From: Acidobacteriaceae bacterium
GTDB taxonomy: Bacteria; Acidobacteriota; Terriglobia; Terriglobales; Acidobacteriaceae
Direction: 5' to 3'
DNA length: 8,467 nucleotides
Assembly: GCA_030044455.1 (NCBI GenBank)
Contig: JASHVU010000282.1
Span: 1-8,467, forward strand
Position numbers and translations under genes: made by a program. This document shows, piece by piece, positions 5,687-8,467 of this stretch (its first letter is position 1; each line of letters opens with the position of its first letter). The notes below the pieces were generated by a model, which was not told the DNA's origin, made no database searches, and saw only the letters and a program-made list of their open reading frames with translations.

Positions 5687-6148
5687 TCAGAGTACGGGGC
5701 ATTGGGAATCCGGCAGATCAGTTGGGTTCACCAGCAGCCTGATTTCGAATTTACATTCCTTGCTACCACAGCGAAGTTCCGAAGGCTGCTGAAAAGCTCT
5801 AGTCGGGGTCGCTATTAGTCGGTATTTGCCTGCTCTTACCGAATCGAAGCCGAATTGTCCGTCACGATCTGTTTTAGTCTTTTGTACGACGGATTGCTTT
5901 GTTGCGGAGATGTACAGACGTAGTTCGACCGGCGAGTTCTGAAATGGTGCCCCACTTTGATCGATCAGCCGACCAGAGATTTTCGCATCCTGCTGGAGCA
6001 CGAGATTCGGACTGACCGTTTGCTTATCGCAATAATGGGGATCAGGTGGGCCAGACCCGACCTCCACGAGTTGGCATCTCGCGGTAGTTGTCGCCACGAG
6101 CAGGCAGACAAGAGCGATCCTCATTTTTATGACCCCGAACGATTTCAT
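5687..6148 (-). CDS. Small exported protein with carboxypeptidase-regulatory-like domain
   Basis: The 153-residue protein begins with a basic start and a hydrophobic core (IALVCLLVATTTA), which looks like a Sec signal peptide cleaved near residue 23-26. No convincing lipobox is present. Residues about 57-115 follow the pattern of the carboxypeptidase regulatory-like/Cna-B beta-sandwich: ISGRLIDQSGAPFQNSPVEL, then TDRDGQFGFDSVRAGKYRL. Predicted exported cysteines at 25, 40, 127, 132 and 150 could form disulfides. Such short proteins are frequent in Acidobacteria and probably act in the periplasm or at the surface, but no specific function can be given. An ATG at 6124 (MRIALV) with GGGG 8 bases upstream is a reasonable alternative start. 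The gene begins 27 bases after the lacI-type stop on the same strand, suggesting co-transcription. Confidence 0.75.
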   Translation of the reverse strand: MKSFGVIKMRIALVCLLVATTTARCQLVEVGSGPPDPHYCDKQTVSPNLVLQQDAKISGRLIDQSGAPFQNSPVELRLYISATKQSVVQKTKTDRDGQFGFDSVRAGKYRLIATPTRAFQQPSELRCGSKECKFEIRLLVNPTDLPDSQCPVL

Positions 6149-6175
6149 CTCATTCGATGGATTGGCGCGGGAGTC

Positions 6176-7267
6176 TCAGTGAATCACCACCGACCCGCGA
6201 TGTTTGCAACCGCACGATCGCCGCAGCACAATCTCCACCGGCAACACGATGCGATTGCCGGTTTTCGGAATTTCGCCGCGCGCAATTCGGTCGAAAAGAA
6301 GGCTGGCTGCGACGCGCCCTATTTCCTGCGCCGGCTGACGGACCACGGTAAGAGGCGGAGAACAGAATTCGGCCAGATCGAAGTCATCGAAACAGGCAAA
6401 GGCCAGATCGTTCGGCATCTTCACGCCGAGTGTAAACAGGGCGGTGAGGACATAGCGCGTGGCCAGCGTATTTGAAGTGAATACGGCAGTTGGAGTTTTC
6501 GGTCCCCGGAGCTTCGATTCCACAGCTCTCAAAGTATCTTCCTGCGAATCGCATCCGAAAAACGCGTCTTCTTCAAGGCCGGCGTCCTGCAGAGCCTTGC
6601 GGTAGCCGAGAAAGCGCGCATTGATTGTGAACAGGCTTCGGCTCAGTCCCATAAATGCGATCCGCTTGTGCCCGTGCTCGATGAGATGTTCGACAATGCG
6701 ACGCGCGCCGCCCGTGTTTTGAACGGTGACCGCGTCAAGCGTGGGGTCGGCGACAGGGCGATCAAAAACCACCACAGGTGTTTTGCCAAAGAGTGGACGC
6801 GTGATGCGCGACTCGTTGAATCGCGCCGGAATCGCCACCACGCCATCCACGTGGCGTTCGAGCATTCGCTCCACCTCTACGAATTCCTTTTCGGTGTCTT
6901 CATTTGAGGTGGTGATGATAACCGAGTATCCGTGCTCATTGGCCACGGTAGTGACCGAGTGCACGCAGTTGGCGAAGAACGGGTCATAGAGATAAGGAAT
7001 GATGAGCCCGATCGTTCGGCTGCGTTGGCCGCGAAACGCGCGTGCCAGCTCGTTAGGTCGGTAATTGAGCTCGTTAATTGCAGACTGCACACGCTGCGCC
7101 GTCTCTGAAGATACGGCCACGCTCCCACTGAGGAAGCGCGAGACCGTCATGGTGCCCACGCCCGCCAATCGCGCCACATCGCTCATGGTTGGCTTTGCGG
7201 AGACTCGACCGTTACGCCGGCTGGGAGCTATTTTGCCCTGTGCCAAGTGGTCCTTCGACTCAGACAA
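6176..7267 (-). CDS. LacI/GalR-family transcriptional regulator
   Basis: This 363-residue DNA-binding repressor or activator has an extra basic N-terminal tail of about 26 residues. The helix-turn-helix follows: MSDVARLAGVGTMTVSRFLS (about 28-47, recognition helix around TMTVSR), then VSSETAQRVQSAINELNYRP and a hinge region NELARAFRG. Phe replaces the Leu that is common in the LacI hinge helix. From about residue 85 (TIGLIIPYLYDPFF) comes the periplasmic-binding-protein-like effector domain, including VDGVVAIPAR, PVVVFDR, HGHKRIAFMG and the late TVVRQPAQEIGR segment. It ends with RRSCGC. The effector is probably a sugar, by family, but cannot be named. The TTG start at 7267 is favoured by AGGAG 10 bases upstream. 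The first internal ATG (residue 28) has no ribosome site. It is followed by the small exported-protein gene, a possible regulatory target or operon partner. Confidence 0.93.
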   Translation of the reverse strand: MSESKDHLAQGKIAPSRRNGRVSAKPTMSDVARLAGVGTMTVSRFLSGSVAVSSETAQRVQSAINELNYRPNELARAFRGQRSRTIGLIIPYLYDPFFANCVHSVTTVANEHGYSVIITTSNEDTEKEFVEVERMLERHVDGVVAIPARFNESRITRPLFGKTPVVVFDRPVADPTLDAVTVQNTGGARRIVEHLIEHGHKRIAFMGLSRSLFTINARFLGYRKALQDAGLEEDAFFGCDSQEDTLRAVESKLRGPKTPTAVFTSNTLATRYVLTALFTLGVKMPNDLAFACFDDFDLAEFCSPPLTVVRQPAQEIGRVAASLLFDRIARGEIPKTGNRIVLPVEIVLRRSCGCKHRGSVVIH

Positions 7268-7277
7268 TCTATTTGCG

Positions 7278-7282
7278 CTCCT
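7278..7282 (-). promoter_or_regulatory. Ribosome binding site of the LacI-family gene
   Basis: On the minus strand AGGAG lies 10 bases before the TTG at 7267. It decides in favour of this rare start codon. Confidence 0.6.
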
Positions 7283-7330
7283 GATTCAATTCAACTCATC
7301 GCGCCTGACCAAAATAGCAGTCCCCAAATC

Positions 7331-7354
7331 ATGCGGGTCAAAGGTTGCCCGCAT
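7331..7354. promoter_or_regulatory. 24-bp dyad upstream of lacI, candidate operator or hairpin
   Basis: ATGCGGG and CCCGCAT form a perfect 7-bp inverted repeat separated by 10 bases, ending 63 bases before the lacI start codon. On the minus strand the sequence TTGACC (7341-7336) overlaps it and could be a -35 element. The best -10 candidate, TATTTT (7316-7311), is weak and 19 bases away. A regulator site for autoregulation is plausible. On the plus strand the stem is followed by TTTATTTG, so a terminator-like structure is an alternative, but no plus-strand gene ends here. Confidence 0.4.
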
Positions 7355-7586
7355 TTATTTGTCCCACTTACGATACTCCACTAATGCCATGCTCGCGGAG
7401 ACTTATCTTGACTTCAACTTCTTGTTCGCTTGCAGGATAAGACGGTAAGCAACGGAAACGGTACGAGGGCGAATCTTACAATGCGAAATTCTGAGCGTTG
7501 CTCGCCAATTTGAATGAGTTCTTAGTAATCAGATTGAATGAATTTCGATGAATGAACGCAATTGCCTCAGAAGCTGCGCCGGCAAA

Positions 7587-8467
7587 CTACCGGGATTGAC
7601 CCGCTGTTCCGCTGTGCTCGTAGCGCTCGAGATCTGCGCGAAGCTTCTCAGCCAGTTTGTCGTCGTGCCCCTGAACCGCAAGATCCAGCGCCTGGCGCTC
7701 GGATGCAACGGCCTCGGAAAAACGTCCCAGGTGGTCGTATGTATTCGCCAGCTCAGAGAGGCACTGCGAGTTTTTGCCTGCGCTCAGCTCCACGGCTTTC
7801 TGCAAAGGAGCCAGAGCGCCCGCGAAGTCTCCCCGCGATTCCAACACGTAACCAAGATTGTAGCGATACTCCGTTGACTTTGGGTCGAGTTCAATTGCTT
7901 TTTGAAACTGTCCAATCGCCTCGTCCATTCGATTCATCTTGGCCAGAGCCAGGCCGAAATGATTGTGGCCAATCGGAAACTCGGGGGCCATCTCGACAGC
8001 CTTATGGAGAGCGTCGTATCCCTCGTCCGTGTGACCGGAATCGAACAGCACCATCCCCATGTCGGTCTCGGCCGACCCGTCCGTGGGGTCGATTGCCAGC
8101 GCTTTGCGCCACGCGTCGATCGCCTCATCGGTGTGTCCATTCAGGTCTTGTGATACCGCCAGATGATCGAACCAGGACGCATTGGTCGTGTTGAGTTCGC
8201 ATGCCCTCCGATAATGCGCAAGCGCATCCTCTTCCTGATCGTTGGCGCTGAGAGCGGTAGCCATGGCGTAATGCGCCAGTGGGTCGTCAGGGTCGCGGTC
8301 GAGAGCCGCCTGCAAATCCTTTATTGCCTCGGGCATCTGGTTCTTTTCCATGAATTCGTAGGCTTCAGTAAATAGCCGGTAGAACTCAGTGGCCTGCGGG
8401 TCGATCTTCTCCATGCCGTCGACCGGAATGTTGACGAATTCGGGGATATTCACCGCGCGGTTGGCTG
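7587..8467 (-). CDS. TPR-repeat protein, 5' end probably outside window
   Basis: At least 288 residues are visible, built almost wholly of seven 34-residue tetratricopeptide repeats. Numbering from the GTG at 8453, they start near residues 21, 58, 92, 126, 160, 194 and 228. Typical units are ASWFDHLAVSQDLNGHTDEA followed by IDAWRKALAIDPTD, and PIGHNHFGLALAKMNRMDEA followed by IGQFQKAIELDP. The canonical W/L-G-Y-A-P pattern with DP at repeat ends is clear. The frame stays open to the window edge (residues ANRAV before the GTG) and neither the GTG at 8453 nor the ATG at 8414 has a ribosome site, so the true start is likely upstream. TPR arrays bind other proteins; the partner is unknown. No catalytic domain, signal peptide or membrane segment is seen in the visible part. 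The short N-terminal part before the repeats (NIPEFVNIPVDGMEKID) is not recognised. Confidence 0.85.
   Translation of the reverse strand, partial: ANRAVNIPEFVNIPVDGMEKIDPQATEFYRLFTEAYEFMEKNQMPEAIKDLQAALDRDPDDPLAHYAMATALSANDQEEDALAHYRRACELNTTNASWFDHLAVSQDLNGHTDEAIDAWRKALAIDPTDGSAETDMGMVLFDSGHTDEGYDALHKAVEMAPEFPIGHNHFGLALAKMNRMDEAIGQFQKAIELDPKSTEYRYNLGYVLESRGDFAGALAPLQKAVELSAGKNSQCLSELANTYDHLGRFSEAVASERQALDLAVQGHDDKLAEKLRADLERYEHSGTAGQSR

Larger units (their letters stand above)
7268..7586. other. Intergenic region between the TPR gene end and lacI
   Basis: Besides the dyad and the ribosome site listed separately, it contains three GAATGA-type repeats between about 7511 and 7557. I see no terminator with a T-run for the TPR gene and no additional gene. 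Confidence 0.5.

Noticed and set aside
7562..8194. Plus-strand open frame of 210 codons
   Set aside because: It is the antisense of the TPR gene, whose seven clear repeats make the minus strand the coding one. It is Arg/Pro/Ser-rich as expected for a shadow frame.
1..8467. CRISPR array, intact insertion sequence or integrase
   Set aside because: No regularly spaced repeats with spacers, no transposase or recombinase motifs, and no terminal inverted repeats with target duplications were found.

Overview
The window looks like chromosomal DNA of a Gram-negative, moderately GC-rich bacterium, most likely an acidobacterium. This is inferred from three things: a secreted CRTAC1-type (FG-GAP plus ASPIC/UnbV) protein, a small secreted carboxypeptidase-regulatory-like protein, and an intergenic repeat of the type CATCCTGA...GGATCCGCGG that I associate from memory with Acidobacteria. 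No 16S or ribosomal marker is present, so the assignment is tentative.

The left third (1-2998, + strand) is a compact pupylation locus in the order dop (C-terminal part only, cut by the window edge), pup, pafA. Pup is a 66-residue protein ending in Gly-Gly-Glu, so it is ready for ligation without deamidation, and it has no lysine. PafA is the Pup ligase. It is much longer than usual (698 against roughly 480 residues), with a charged insertion of about 65 residues in its C-terminal domain and an added C-terminal region of about 195 residues that looks TPR-like. No proteasome subunit gene lies between pup and pafA, and no ATPase is visible. The expected cycle is that PafA attaches Pup through its C-terminal Glu to substrate lysines and Dop removes it. 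Where the tagged proteins go cannot be read from this window.

From 2999 to about 3692 there is no convincing gene. This stretch contains the 5' half of a CAT-anticodon tRNA (complement 3051-3089), broken in the anticodon loop, plus a 9-bp copy of the loop sequence nearby. This looks like an old recombination or integration scar.

From 3693 to 5486 (+) lies a secreted FG-GAP/ASPIC protein. It has a TATACT box so close to its start codon that the transcript may be leaderless. Between it and the convergent next gene (5487-5686) sit three consecutive near-perfect hairpins, all with a CC loop, followed by a dispersed-repeat-like segment.

On the minus strand, a LacI-family regulator (7267-6176) is followed after 27 bases by a small exported protein (6148-5687), probably as one transcript. 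A 24-bp dyad upstream of lacI is a candidate operator. The right edge (7587-8467, - strand) is a seven-repeat TPR protein whose N-terminus probably lies outside the window.
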